A stretch of 64,000 nucleotides of DNA from contig OZ241366.1 in the NCBI GenBank assembly GCA_965199905.1, positions 1,550,001 through 1,614,000 of the forward strand, written 5' to 3'. Below the pieces are notes generated by a model. The model was not told where the DNA came from. It did no database searches and saw only the letters and a program-made list of their open reading frames with translations. Made by a program: the position numbers and the translations under genes. Each line of letters starts with the position of its first letter. Positions within the stretch are counted from its first letter, which is position 1. This DNA is from Ilyomonas sp965199905 (GTDB taxonomy: Bacteria; Bacteroidota; Bacteroidia; Chitinophagales; Chitinophagaceae). Of this stretch, positions 8,894-17,428 are shown piece after piece.

Positions 8894-10186
8894 ATGAACA
8901 GGCTTTCCATCATTTTTCTTTCTTTATTCTTAGGATTTACCTCGCATTCATTTGCTCAATACAAACAGGAACTGATACAAACGAATGTTGTGCTAAGAGA
9001 TAAGCAGCAACGTTTTGATACATTCTTACGCAACAATGTAATTGCCGAAACCTTCTCGCAACCACTCGATACCAATACCGAATATAAATATGAAGCCGCA
9101 TGTTTAGCAGCTTCACAATTCATGTTGCATTCTGACATTATCAGAACCGGATTCGATACTCTTTTTGCTCACTACAACGGCATTGAATACGATACCAAAC
9201 GCGCTTTTTTAGAAGCACTTTATGGCTTGTATCCAAATGAATATGTGATTCAAATAAGCAGCCTGTTTGCAAAAGAAACACAGCCGAAACTCTTTGCCAT
9301 GCAGGCTTTGTACCTGTATCAAAATGATTCTTCTGCGCAGCAGGCAAAGCGAATTGCGAAGCAACTGCAGAAAAGTTTTTCATCAATCGATACATTTCCA
9401 GTGTTGCAGTCGCTGCAAGCTTTTTTACAACACAACTTAGCAGAGAAACAAATTAAAACGCCTTCCCTTTCGTCCTTGTTTGCTTACCAGAAAATGAGCG
9501 GCAGACAAATTATTTATTCATTTCAAAGATGGAACCGCGACTACGCCGGACTTGCCATTGTTCAAAATGGCGATGGCTCTTTCGCCCGCGATAGTATGGG
9601 TCATCTACTGACGTTTCAGCAACTGGCTCGCTCGGCGTCCGGCTTGCCTTATTTCATTACAAGCGGCAACACGCCGCAGGGAATTTTCAGTGTACAAGGC
9701 ACAGGTATCTCTCATAATAATTTAATTGGTCCTACTCCAAATCTTCAATTGCTTTTACCGCATGAAGACGATGCTTTGTACTGGCATCAAATGCCGGATA
9801 GTTCTCTTTCTTTTGAAAAGAATTACTTCCTTTTGCTTCCACCCGACTGGCGAAATTATTTGCCTATGCAGGAAGCTTTGCAAGCAGGCACAGCGGGGCG
9901 AACGGCTATTATTGCACACGGCTCTACCATTGATCCGGATTATTTTAAAGGCAAGCCTTTTTATCCTTTATCTCCTACTCTTGGCTGCCTTTGCGCGAAG
10001 GAAAACTGGAATATTTTTACGGGTAAACTGAACCAAAGCGACCAGTTTAATTTTATCAATACCTACCTCGCCAGACCCGAAGATGAAGCAGGTTATTTAT
10101 TCGTTATCAACTTAGATAATCAACAAGCACCCGTTTCGAAAAACGAAATTGAAAAGCTGGTGGATGAATATGAAAAAGGGAAATAA
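8894..10186 (+). CDS. Secreted L,D-transpeptidase-like protein
   Basis: A 430-residue protein with a signal peptide (residues 1-21, ending SFA-Q). The N-terminal half is helical with no recognised domain. The C-terminal part, from about residue 210, carries SGNTPQGIFSV, then IIAHGSTIDP (near 335) and PLSPTLGCLCAKE (near 355). A His-Gly motif followed by a Ser-x-x-x-Gly-Cys motif is the catalytic pattern of YkuD-type L,D-transpeptidases. I infer cell-wall peptide cross-linking or trimming in the periplasm, but the match is weak and a diverged or inactive relative is possible. Confidence 0.55.
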   Translation: MNRLSIIFLSLFLGFTSHSFAQYKQELIQTNVVLRDKQQRFDTFLRNNVIAETFSQPLDTNTEYKYEAACLAASQFMLHSDIIRTGFDTLFAHYNGIEYDTKRAFLEALYGLYPNEYVIQISSLFAKETQPKLFAMQALYLYQNDSSAQQAKRIAKQLQKSFSSIDTFPVLQSLQAFLQHNLAEKQIKTPSLSSLFAYQKMSGRQIIYSFQRWNRDYAGLAIVQNGDGSFARDSMGHLLTFQQLARSASGLPYFITSGNTPQGIFSVQGTGISHNNLIGPTPNLQLLLPHEDDALYWHQMPDSSLSFEKNYFLLLPPDWRNYLPMQEALQAGTAGRTAIIAHGSTIDPDYFKGKPFYPLSPTLGCLCAKENWNIFTGKLNQSDQFNFINTYLARPEDEAGYLFVINLDNQQAPVSKNEIEKLVDEYEKGK

Positions 10187-10190
10187 GTTT

Positions 10191-10943
10191 TTATAATGTT
10201 ATTTGCTTCACAGCTAAAATTTTCCTCGTCGAAACATCTTGTATAAAAACTACGACGCCAGCATTATCTGATTTCAAACCGTCGGGCAATGACAGTTGAA
10301 AACTTTCATCATTCTTTGCTGGAAGCATTGATTTTATTGACCTTGCGACATGGTAATCATCAAGCTGTTTACCCGAATTTTCGCCTCGCGCAACAGATGT
10401 TGAGGAATGATTTTGTACTAACACAGCGACCATCTGGCAATTAGAAGAAATTGGTCTGTTTAGTTTATAATGAACAGTAACAGAACGATCATTCAAAGAA
10501 GCAGCAACCCCAAAATCAATATTATCATCCTGCTCTCTGGCTGTCTTTATCGCGTTCGTTACACCCCGCTGATTACTTCCTACCATTTCAAACTGACCTT
10601 GCACAACGGCTTGGGGTGTATAAGCAGATTGCGCACGAAGCGCCTGTACATATTGCTGCTGACGTATGGTGTAATCGTGGTTGCCGAATACATCTTTCCA
10701 GCCAAGCCTGTCCCAGTAATCAACATGAAAAGATATCACAACAAGATTTGTATCAGACGCTGCTAAACTGCTTGCTAACCTATCCGCGGGCGGGCAACTG
10801 GAGCATCCCTGCGAGGTGAACAATTCAAGCAATACTTTCTTTGATGAAGTTGTGCTATACAAAGTCTTTTCTTTTGTGTCGCCTGCCGTTGATGTTGTAC
10901 AGGCATAAGCCAAAACGGCAAGTACAATGATGGGGAAACGCAT
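10191..10943 (-). CDS. DUF1223 thioredoxin-fold lipoprotein
   Basis: A 250-residue protein with a signal peptide ending in the lipobox-like AYAC. The following LLELFTSQGCSSCPPADRL block (around residue 39) is the hallmark of the DUF1223 family, a thioredoxin-like fold with a CxxC motif. A second conserved block, VISFHVDYWDRLGWKDVFG, follows near residue 73, and YTPQAVVQG near 108. The biochemical role of this family is not established; a periplasmic redox function is an inference from the fold. It converges with the L,D-transpeptidase-like gene, with only 4 bp between stops. Confidence 0.85.
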   Translation of the reverse strand: MRFPIIVLAVLAYACTTSTAGDTKEKTLYSTTSSKKVLLELFTSQGCSSCPPADRLASSLAASDTNLVVISFHVDYWDRLGWKDVFGNHDYTIRQQQYVQALRAQSAYTPQAVVQGQFEMVGSNQRGVTNAIKTAREQDDNIDFGVAASLNDRSVTVHYKLNRPISSNCQMVAVLVQNHSSTSVARGENSGKQLDDYHVARSIKSMLPAKNDESFQLSLPDGLKSDNAGVVVFIQDVSTRKILAVKQITL

Positions 10944-10966
10944 AGTGATTTTTTATAAAAATAAAA

Positions 10967-10990
10967 AATGCCCCGCAGTTACGGGGCATT
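10967..10990 (-). terminator. Rho-independent terminator after the XRE-S24 gene
   Basis: AATGCCCCG and CGGGGCATT form a perfect 9-bp stem with a 6-nt loop. On the minus strand it is followed by a T-rich run. It lies 25 bp past the stop of the XRE-S24 regulator. Confidence 0.8.
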
Positions 10991-11015
10991 CCGGAATATT
11001 GTTAGTCTTTTGTGA

Positions 11016-11774
11016 TTAGTTCATCTTTTTCTTAATACTGCTTACCTGCTCCTGCAGGTTGTTTACCATACCGGCAAGCTGACCTACATCCCAGCGTTGC
11101 TGCGCGGCAGCTTTGGTGATGATCATCTGCGCTTTCCATACTTCCAAAATGTCTTCGGTATTGATAGGATACGGATCGTATTGCGGATTATCGCTTACCA
11201 GCATCACTTTGTTTTTAACGCGGCTGTTGCGGTTGATACGTTTGTAAACAATACCATTGCTGCGTGATACAACTATATATGCCTGGTTGCTTTTTACATC
11301 TTCCAAATCTTCCAGTCTTTCTCCCACAATCACACTGCCGCTTGGTGTAGGCAGCATACTGTCACCAATGATCTCAAAAGCGCGGTATTGTCCCGGTGCC
11401 AGCATAGGCAAAGTGAATGTATTCAGCTCATCTATAAATTCAGGATCTGCATAACCCGCAAGATAACCGGCGGCAGCTTTTACAGGTACAAACTGGATTT
11501 GCCTGTCGTCAGATTCATCCGAATTTTTTAATGCCCGGCGTTTATCCAGGTAAGTAGCCGCTTTGGCTTCAGTCAGATCTTTCAAAAACAAATCATCCAG
11601 ACTCAATTTAAAAATATGGCAGATGCTGCGCAGCACTTCCAGCCGCGGCTCGGCTCTTTCTTCTTCGTAAGCGCCTACCAATGAGCGTTTAATTTTCAGT
11701 TTGTTTGCAAACTCTTCCTGAGTCCAGCCACGTAAACGGCGGAGATAGCGTAAGTTTTTGCCAGCGTAAGACAT
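11016..11774 (-). CDS. XRE-family repressor with S24 (LexA-like) domain
   Basis: A 252-residue regulator. Residues 1-60 form an XRE helix-turn-helix (LRYLRRLRGWTQEEFANKL...). Residues 95-230 form a LexA/CI-type S24 domain with the IIGDSMLPTPSG motif, the usual serine position of the self-cleaving fold, and VVSRSNGIVYKRI downstream with the Lys region. The tail is a short coiled coil. CI-like repressors of this build respond to DNA damage or act as stable regulators; which applies is unknown. A palindrome just upstream (11804-11816) is a candidate for self-regulation. There are no phage genes nearby, so it appears to be a resident regulator. Confidence 0.85.
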   Translation of the reverse strand: MSYAGKNLRYLRRLRGWTQEEFANKLKIKRSLVGAYEEERAEPRLEVLRSICHIFKLSLDDLFLKDLTEAKAATYLDKRRALKNSDESDDRQIQFVPVKAAAGYLAGYADPEFIDELNTFTLPMLAPGQYRAFEIIGDSMLPTPSGSVIVGERLEDLEDVKSNQAYIVVSRSNGIVYKRINRNSRVKNKVMLVSDNPQYDPYPINTEDILEVWKAQMIITKAAAQQRWDVGQLAGMVNNLQEQVSSIKKKMN

Positions 11775-11803
11775 AAGCCAATTTATTTAGCACGCAAAAT
11801 ACT

Positions 11804-11816
11804 AACTAATTTAGTT
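11804..11816. promoter_or_regulatory. Candidate operator palindrome
   Basis: AACTAATTTAGTT is a perfect palindrome with 6-bp arms around one T, located 30-42 bp upstream of the XRE-S24 start codon. Repressors of this class commonly bind such dyads as dimers and control their own gene. Assignment is by position only. Confidence 0.4.
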
Positions 11817-11898
11817 CGACAAAAATTATTTTTTAAAACTTTTATAATCGATGCTTTTAAAGGCTTCCCCCTGGTAAGAAAATTGTCTTTCCATTTTT

Positions 11899-12561
11899 AT
11901 GAAAAAGCCATTCGACATTACCGATATGCTGAAGCGAATTGAGAAGGCAGTAAAGCCTTATCCAAAAGCAGCGATGTTCCAGTTATACGAAGAAGGTTAT
12001 ACTTCTATTTTCGAACAGTTGATTTCATGCATCATTTCTATACGCACACTCGACGAAACCACGATACCTGTTTCAAAAAAATTATTTGCCAAAGCCAGAA
12101 CATCAAAACAAACAGCCGCCTTATCAAAAGATGAATTGGCAAGCCTCATTGAAGGAACCTCGTTTGCTTACAACAAAGTAAAAACCATTCTAACCATTGC
12201 AAAAGAAACTGAGGAAAAATATGGCGGCGATTTGCCTGCAGATTATAATGTGCTAACCGGCTTTTCAGGTGTTGGTCCTAAATGTGCAAACCTTGCGTTA
12301 GGTGTGGCTACCAAGTCGGCAGCTATTTCTGTTGATATCCATGTTCACCGTGTGGTAAACCGTTGGGGATTTATACAAACATCTCAACCGGAACAAACGA
12401 TGCTGGCGCTGGAGCAAAAGGTAGATAAGAAAAAATGGATCGATATTAATCGATTATTGATGCCTTTTGGAAAGCACATTTGTACCGGTCGCGCGCCTCA
12501 TTGTTCCTCTTGCGTGGTGCTGGATTATTGCAACCAGGTTGGTGTTACTTCACATCGTTAG
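11899..12561 (+). CDS. nth: Endonuclease III-like DNA glycosylase
   Basis: A 220-residue HhH-GPD protein of base-excision repair, expected to remove oxidised pyrimidines and cleave the abasic site. The helix-hairpin-helix LTGFSGVGPKCANLAL carries the catalytic Lys, and the following ISVDIHVHRVVNR carries the catalytic Asp. The C-terminal cysteines are spaced C-x6-C-x2-C-x5-C, the 4Fe-4S cluster of Nth. The N-terminal substrate-loop region (ISCIISIRTLDETT) differs from E. coli Nth, so a distinct substrate preference is possible. It is divergent from the XRE-S24 gene. Confidence 0.85.
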   Translation: MKKPFDITDMLKRIEKAVKPYPKAAMFQLYEEGYTSIFEQLISCIISIRTLDETTIPVSKKLFAKARTSKQTAALSKDELASLIEGTSFAYNKVKTILTIAKETEEKYGGDLPADYNVLTGFSGVGPKCANLALGVATKSAAISVDIHVHRVVNRWGFIQTSQPEQTMLALEQKVDKKKWIDINRLLMPFGKHICTGRAPHCSSCVVLDYCNQVGVTSHR

Positions 12562-12629
12562 AAATAATCACCAGAGTTAATTGAAGAATGACAGCAGAAT
12601 TAGCTTTACCTTTTTCAACAACGAAAAAC

Positions 12630-14255
12630 CTAACCACCAAACAAGTCTTCCTTACTTTTCGGCCGCTTGTCATTTTGCCAGTTAAAGCCTCTTAATTTCA
12701 GATCTTCATGATTGACTTGCTGCATCGGGTAAAAAGTACCTTTCAAATTGCTGATGCGCGATACACGCTCTGGTTTTCGATCTTTAAAATAGGTTTCAAT
12801 AACATCACAACTTGACTTATCGACACCAATAAATTTCATATCGTCATCCTGTGTATAATACACCGATTCGGCATTGCCCTGCGTGCGGATAAAATTGATT
12901 TCGCCATTCTGAAAATATCCATTAATAATTCTGCCTTTTACCTGGTTGTAAAACTGCGAACTATCTACATTAGACAGTACAAGCGCATTCTCAAATACAT
13001 ACGCGCGCTCGGGCTTTTTATTTTTTGTATAGAGATAAATAGTGTCCCCCGTTATCTGGCTGTTATTTGCCCAAATAACCGGGCTTTTAAACAACCTGAA
13101 CACAGAATCAACAGCAGAATAAAATAAGCTGTCGCAGGTTGCCTGCATTGAATCGGAGAATATACGGACATTGTAATAGGCTTCAATATACCTGTCTTTT
13201 GTACTGTCGCTGCCGGCAAAGTTTATGCTGTCAAATGGCGGCATGGAATCTCTTATGGTTGGCACGTTACGCAACCCTTTTATAGAAGATAATTTGGCGC
13301 TAAATAATGTGTCCGCCGCAATGAACAACGAATCATTATTTTGCTTTAGCATCATCACCGGGTGCTCTGTTGCCAGCAGGATATTTGTCTTTTTATTTCC
13401 TTTTACATTGTTTGCAAAAAGCGCATATCCCTGCGCCGTGTCGCGGTAAATAACATTGCCCTGCGCCTCAAAATTCCCGGTTGAATCTTCGCTTGCCGTA
13501 CGGTCAGCAATGAGTACAGATGTACTGTCCTGAATGATGGGACGATCGCCAAAAAAAGATTGCTTCGTTTGCAGATTGTAATAACCGTTCGTTGTACTGA
13601 TAACCCGTTTGCCGCTTACAATTTTGGTAGGCACCGTAAAGGTTGCAATATTGCTGTAGGTGTTGTAAAGCAATGTATCAGTGGTAACGCGGTAATCGGG
13701 ATTGACAAGAAGCACGTGTTTTTTAAAAGAGGCATCACGCGTTTGCCCATAATAAAAGCCTTCATCGCTTGTAAGGGTGGTTGTTCCGTTTATCAGCTTG
13801 CCGCCGTTTCTGTAAATACCAATTTTGGTTTGTGTGTTATAGTCCAGCTCGGGCGTTGTAAGAATTCCTTTGCCATCCGTAAGGCGCACATTGCGACGCA
13901 GGAAAGCGGTTTTATCATTACCAATGTATCGCAGGTAATCAGCGTAAGTATGAACGCTATCGGCATTGTTGATATGCACGTGCCCAAAGGCTTCCAGCGT
14001 ATTATTCAGCTCATTCAGAATGGCGCTGTCGCAATAAAAAGTTGTGGTTTGCTGCTTTACTACCACATGGCCTGATAATACTTTCAGGTTGGTAGTATCA
14101 TTTGTTTTTCGGAAACTAAGCGTATCGGCACTTACTACATTGATTACTTTACTATTGGGATCGGTGCTATTTTGCGCAGAGGCAAACTGCAGGATGCAAA
14201 ACAAAAAGAAAGCAAGAAAGCTTATGAATTTACACATCCATCTCCGGTTCATCAT
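12630..14255 (-). CDS. OstA/LptA-like envelope protein
   Basis: A 541-residue exported protein with a signal peptide (residues 1-27, ending ASA-Q). It is built of many short beta-rich repeats such as LSGHVVVKQ, TFYCDSAILN, DGKGILTTPELDY and GKRVISTTNGYYNL, the pattern of the OstA/LptA beta-jellyroll family. By family it should sit in the periplasm and take part in lipopolysaccharide transport to the outer membrane. It is far longer than E. coli LptA (about 185), as is usual in Bacteroidota. Its start directly abuts the stop of the MlaD gene, so the two are probably cotranscribed. Confidence 0.75.
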   Translation of the reverse strand: MMNRRWMCKFISFLAFFLFCILQFASAQNSTDPNSKVINVVSADTLSFRKTNDTTNLKVLSGHVVVKQQTTTFYCDSAILNELNNTLEAFGHVHINNADSVHTYADYLRYIGNDKTAFLRRNVRLTDGKGILTTPELDYNTQTKIGIYRNGGKLINGTTTLTSDEGFYYGQTRDASFKKHVLLVNPDYRVTTDTLLYNTYSNIATFTVPTKIVSGKRVISTTNGYYNLQTKQSFFGDRPIIQDSTSVLIADRTASEDSTGNFEAQGNVIYRDTAQGYALFANNVKGNKKTNILLATEHPVMMLKQNNDSLFIAADTLFSAKLSSIKGLRNVPTIRDSMPPFDSINFAGSDSTKDRYIEAYYNVRIFSDSMQATCDSLFYSAVDSVFRLFKSPVIWANNSQITGDTIYLYTKNKKPERAYVFENALVLSNVDSSQFYNQVKGRIINGYFQNGEINFIRTQGNAESVYYTQDDDMKFIGVDKSSCDVIETYFKDRKPERVSRISNLKGTFYPMQQVNHEDLKLRGFNWQNDKRPKSKEDLFGG

Positions 14256-15305
14256 TTATCGCGGTTGTACAACAAGAATGGTATCCTTAGAAGCGATAAG
14301 CGTATCCGGTTTTGTGTTTTCATTCAATGGCTTTGTAATGTAATTGCCTTTGTCTTTTTTACCAAAAATCGAAATGTTCACATACCGCCTGGGATGAACA
14401 CGAAGATCATCCGTTAATGTATGTAAACTCAAAACGGTGTTGTTTAAATTGTTGTAAATTTCACGGTCGTAAAGCAGGGCGCCAACTGAACCGTTGGGCG
14501 AATTCAGTGCCGTCATGGCACTATCAAGCTTTGCGGTGGCAGATTTTACCTGCCGCATCACACTATCCAGATCAATGTGCGACAGGTTAGCGGTTAACGT
14601 ATCAACATGGCTTAATGTGCTCGTAAGCCTTTCATTGTTTGATGCCAGATTTCCTGTAAAACTATTTAAATTATCCAGCGAGCCTGCCAGGGTTCCATTC
14701 TTTGAATCCAGTATTTTATTTAACGAAGCAGACGTACTAACCAACGCAGCTGTTACGGCGCTTAAATTACCAATTACAGATTGCAGGTTGCCTTGTGTGC
14801 GCGGATCCAGAACGGCATTGAAATTTCTCAGTAATGAGTCTAACGAATGAAGTGTAACTGTTACCTGGTCTGCCACAGGTCCAAGCTTGTTGGTAATTGA
14901 CCCTAACATACCGGGATTGTTGCTTGTCATCAGCGTATCATCATTCTTATAATAACTCTGGCTATTGCCAAGATTGATTTCAATACTCGGCGATCCTAAT
15001 GGGTTTGAGTTAATTGAAGCCACCGAATTGTTCGGAATCTTATATTCATCTTTCAGCTTGATGGTAATAACGATGTCCGTCACTTTATCGTTGGCTGCTT
15101 CTATATCAGATACGCTTCCAACCTGGAAGCCATTTACATACACGGCATTTGAAGTTGCCAGCCCTTTTATATCGCCATATTTCGCATACAAATAATTGCC
15201 ACTTTTAAAGATACTTTTTCCTTTCAGGAAATTAAAACCCAGAATCAGGAGCACTACAGCAATGATTGTAAGGGCGCCAATTTTGGTTTCATTTGATATT
15301 TTCAT
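14256..15305 (-). CDS. MlaD/MCE-family lipid transport protein
   Basis: A 349-residue protein started at 15305 (MKISNETKIG), which places a single membrane helix at residues 7-27. The MCE domain follows (YAKYGDIKGLATSNAVYVNG, residues 38-57, and GSVSDIE), then a long Ser/Thr/Asn-rich helical region with heptad-like LDSL and LDNL repeats. MCE proteins form periplasmic hexameric tunnels that carry phospholipids between membranes. ATPase and permease partners (MlaF, MlaE) are not adjacent. An in-frame ATG at 15362 would add an atypical 19-residue extension. Confidence 0.85.
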   Translation of the reverse strand: MKISNETKIGALTIIAVVLLILGFNFLKGKSIFKSGNYLYAKYGDIKGLATSNAVYVNGFQVGSVSDIEAANDKVTDIVITIKLKDEYKIPNNSVASINSNPLGSPSIEINLGNSQSYYKNDDTLMTSNNPGMLGSITNKLGPVADQVTVTLHSLDSLLRNFNAVLDPRTQGNLQSVIGNLSAVTAALVSTSASLNKILDSKNGTLAGSLDNLNSFTGNLASNNERLTSTLSHVDTLTANLSHIDLDSVMRQVKSATAKLDSAMTALNSPNGSVGALLYDREIYNNLNNTVLSLHTLTDDLRVHPRRYVNISIFGKKDKGNYITKPLNENTKPDTLIASKDTILVVQPR

Positions 15306-15622
15306 CAGATTATTTTTAAGTAAATCCTGCAGTACAAACGCTATGGTAAAATTTTGTGCCAATCATAACGTTGGCGGCTATTTGTTAACTGTTGAGAATA
15401 GACAAAAGTAAAGCTTATCAGCCGCTAATTAAACAATTGTTTAAAAATATAAACCTCTTCGATTTTTGTTTATCAGTATATAACAATCCTGAGTCAGGTA
15501 ATATAACGCAAGGGTTTATGTTTTTACTTTATTGTATAAAATAAAAGACAAAAATGTAGTAAAAAAGCTGCGTTCAGGTGAGAAAAGAGCGCTTCAGCAA
15601 ACAAACATCACATCCTGCAAAA
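15306..15622. other. Intergenic region upstream of the MlaD gene
   Basis: AT-rich, about 317 bp, between the LolC/E-like gene start side and the MlaD gene. It contains a minus-strand -7 box at 15403-15410 and no credible gene. Confidence 0.5.
15403..15410 (-). promoter_or_regulatory. -7 promoter box for the MlaD-OstA operon
   Basis: On the minus strand this reads TACTTTTG, matching TAnnTTTG. It lies about 100 bp upstream of the chosen MlaD start. A TTG lies somewhat further upstream than the usual spacing. Confidence 0.4.
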
Positions 15623-16900
15623 CTAACTTTTCAAAGAAAAAAATTGCCTGGCGGCTTTGCGCGAAGGTATCCAGGCAGCAAGCAACGACACCACGAAAAC
15701 AGTAGCAGCCACTAAAATAAAATCAGATAAAAATAATTTTACAGGATAATAATCTATGATAAAAGTGCCGCCTTCCAATGGGATCAGTTTAAACTGAATC
15801 TGGGCAAAACAAACCAGCAAAGCCAGCAACATACCGCTGCCACTGCCTGCAATTGCCAGCAAAAATCCTTCGCCTAAAAAGATAGACTGGATAAGTCCAT
15901 TGCTGGCTCCCATAGCTTTTAATACCGCAATGTCTTTTTGCTTTTCAAGCACCAGCATGGTAAGTGCGCCAATCATATTGAAAGCAGCAATTAAAAGTAT
16001 CAGTGACAGGATGCCGAAGATGACCCATTTTTCAACCTGCATCACGCTGAACAAGCTTTGGTTTTGCTGGTAGCGTGTCTGCACAAGAAATGTGTTGCCA
16101 AGTACTGACTGCAATTTTTTCTGAACTTTTACTTCATCTGCGTTTGGCTGAAGGGAAATTTCCACACTGCTATATTCACGCGGCTGCAGGTATAGCATGT
16201 ATTGCAGAAAAGGAAGATTGGTAAAAGCATACTTGTTATCAAATTCCTGCTGTACCATGAAGGTGCCGGATACATTGATCTCCGCAGAGTTCATGGCATC
16301 CATACTGGTTAGGCGTTTCGCTTCGCGGTTAGGTATATATAATGTTAGCGGCGCCAATCCCCCATTCGGATCGGCACCAACTGCACTTTCAATACCGGCA
16401 CCAATGAGAAGCGTTGGCTTGTCGGGCGTGCCCATATTGTACTTACCACGCTCAATGTGCTGCCCTAATTTATTTACGTTTGGATAATTGCCATCCACGC
16501 CTTTTAAATAAATGATGGATTGATAATCATTGCCGTTAGAAAGCATTGCTTTTTCTTCGGCAACAAGACTGATATTTCTTACACCAGAAACGGCTTTTAT
16601 AGCGGCTTCCTGCTGTGGACTAATGGTGATGAATTTGGCATTCGCCGGTGCTGCGCGGATGTCAGAATAAAAATCGGAATACAGGCTTTGCACAAGGTCT
16701 TCAAAGCCATTAAAAACGCTTAAAACAATAATGAGAGCGGCTGTACCAACTCCAATAGCAATCATGCTGATGCGGGCAATGATGTTAACCGCATTGCTGT
16801 TGTTCTTGGGTTTAAAATATCGCCATGCAAACAGGAAACGAAGCCAGCCTGCTCCTGAAGCGGCTTTTATAGCTGTTTGACTACCGGTAGTTTGCTTCAT
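15623..16900 (-). CDS. LolC/LolE-like ABC transporter permease
   Basis: A 425-residue FtsX-superfamily permease. The N-terminus has the FAWRYFKPKNNSNAVNIIARISMIAIGVG block of LolC/E proteins leading into the first membrane helix. A large periplasmic domain follows, then three C-terminal helices with the coupling motif VLEKQKDIAVLKAMGAS near residue 325. The family extracts lipoproteins from the inner membrane with the LolD ATPase, which is not in this window. The 64-bp gap to rbfA suggests one transcript. Confidence 0.85.
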   Translation of the reverse strand: MKQTTGSQTAIKAASGAGWLRFLFAWRYFKPKNNSNAVNIIARISMIAIGVGTAALIIVLSVFNGFEDLVQSLYSDFYSDIRAAPANAKFITISPQQEAAIKAVSGVRNISLVAEEKAMLSNGNDYQSIIYLKGVDGNYPNVNKLGQHIERGKYNMGTPDKPTLLIGAGIESAVGADPNGGLAPLTLYIPNREAKRLTSMDAMNSAEINVSGTFMVQQEFDNKYAFTNLPFLQYMLYLQPREYSSVEISLQPNADEVKVQKKLQSVLGNTFLVQTRYQQNQSLFSVMQVEKWVIFGILSLILLIAAFNMIGALTMLVLEKQKDIAVLKAMGASNGLIQSIFLGEGFLLAIAGSGSGMLLALLVCFAQIQFKLIPLEGGTFIIDYYPVKLFLSDFILVAATVFVVSLLAAWIPSRKAARQFFSLKS

Positions 16901-16964
16901 TAAAACTTATAATCGATCGAAATTTAATTGTGTAGTTTGAAGTTCTTCATTATCGGCTGGAGCG

Positions 16965-17342
16965 TTATTCTTCACCAGGTTTTGGTGGCGTATTCTCTTC
17001 TATCTGCTTAAACAATTCTTCCATTTTAAATACATGTTCCAATGTATCATCAGCATAAAAATGCAGAACGGGAATGCGGCGCATCTGGCTTTTTACGCGC
17101 TCAGCAAACTCCTTCTTGATTTCCCAGGCACGGTCCTGAATTTTTTTCAGCGCCGCTTTTGTATCGTTAATCTGGAAAAAGCTGAGATAGATGCGCGCTT
17201 CCAGCAAATCGGGTGTAATTTTTACGGAGGATATTGACACCATACCGCCGTTCATCATATTTAAACCCAGCCTTCTGAATATATCGTTAAACTCTTCCTG
17301 CACTATGCCGGCCACTTGCCTTTGTCGTTTTCCTTCTTGCAT
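16965..17342 (-). CDS. rbfA: Ribosome-binding factor A
   Basis: A 125-residue KH-like protein that assists 16S rRNA maturation in the 30S subunit. Started at 17342 it reads MQEGKRQRQVAGIVQEEFNDIFRRLG, the standard RbfA N-terminus. The central VSISSVKITPDLLEARIYLSFF and the C-terminal MRRIPVLHFYADDTLE match the family. Earlier in-frame starts would add 20 unrelated residues that overlap the promoter region of the divergent ABC transporter gene. Confidence 0.92.
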   Translation of the reverse strand: MQEGKRQRQVAGIVQEEFNDIFRRLGLNMMNGGMVSISSVKITPDLLEARIYLSFFQINDTKAALKKIQDRAWEIKKEFAERVKSQMRRIPVLHFYADDTLEHVFKMEELFKQIEENTPPKPGEE

Positions 17343-17428
17343 ACTATTACCTTTGTCGGCTGTAAAAATACTATCATTTTGCCGAGCTGTGATGATTCGC
17401 ATCGCGGTGTTGTTTCAAAACCGTGTTA

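Noticed and set aside
11016..11774. Prophage CI repressor
   Set aside because: No phage genes are nearby; the gene sits among housekeeping genes.
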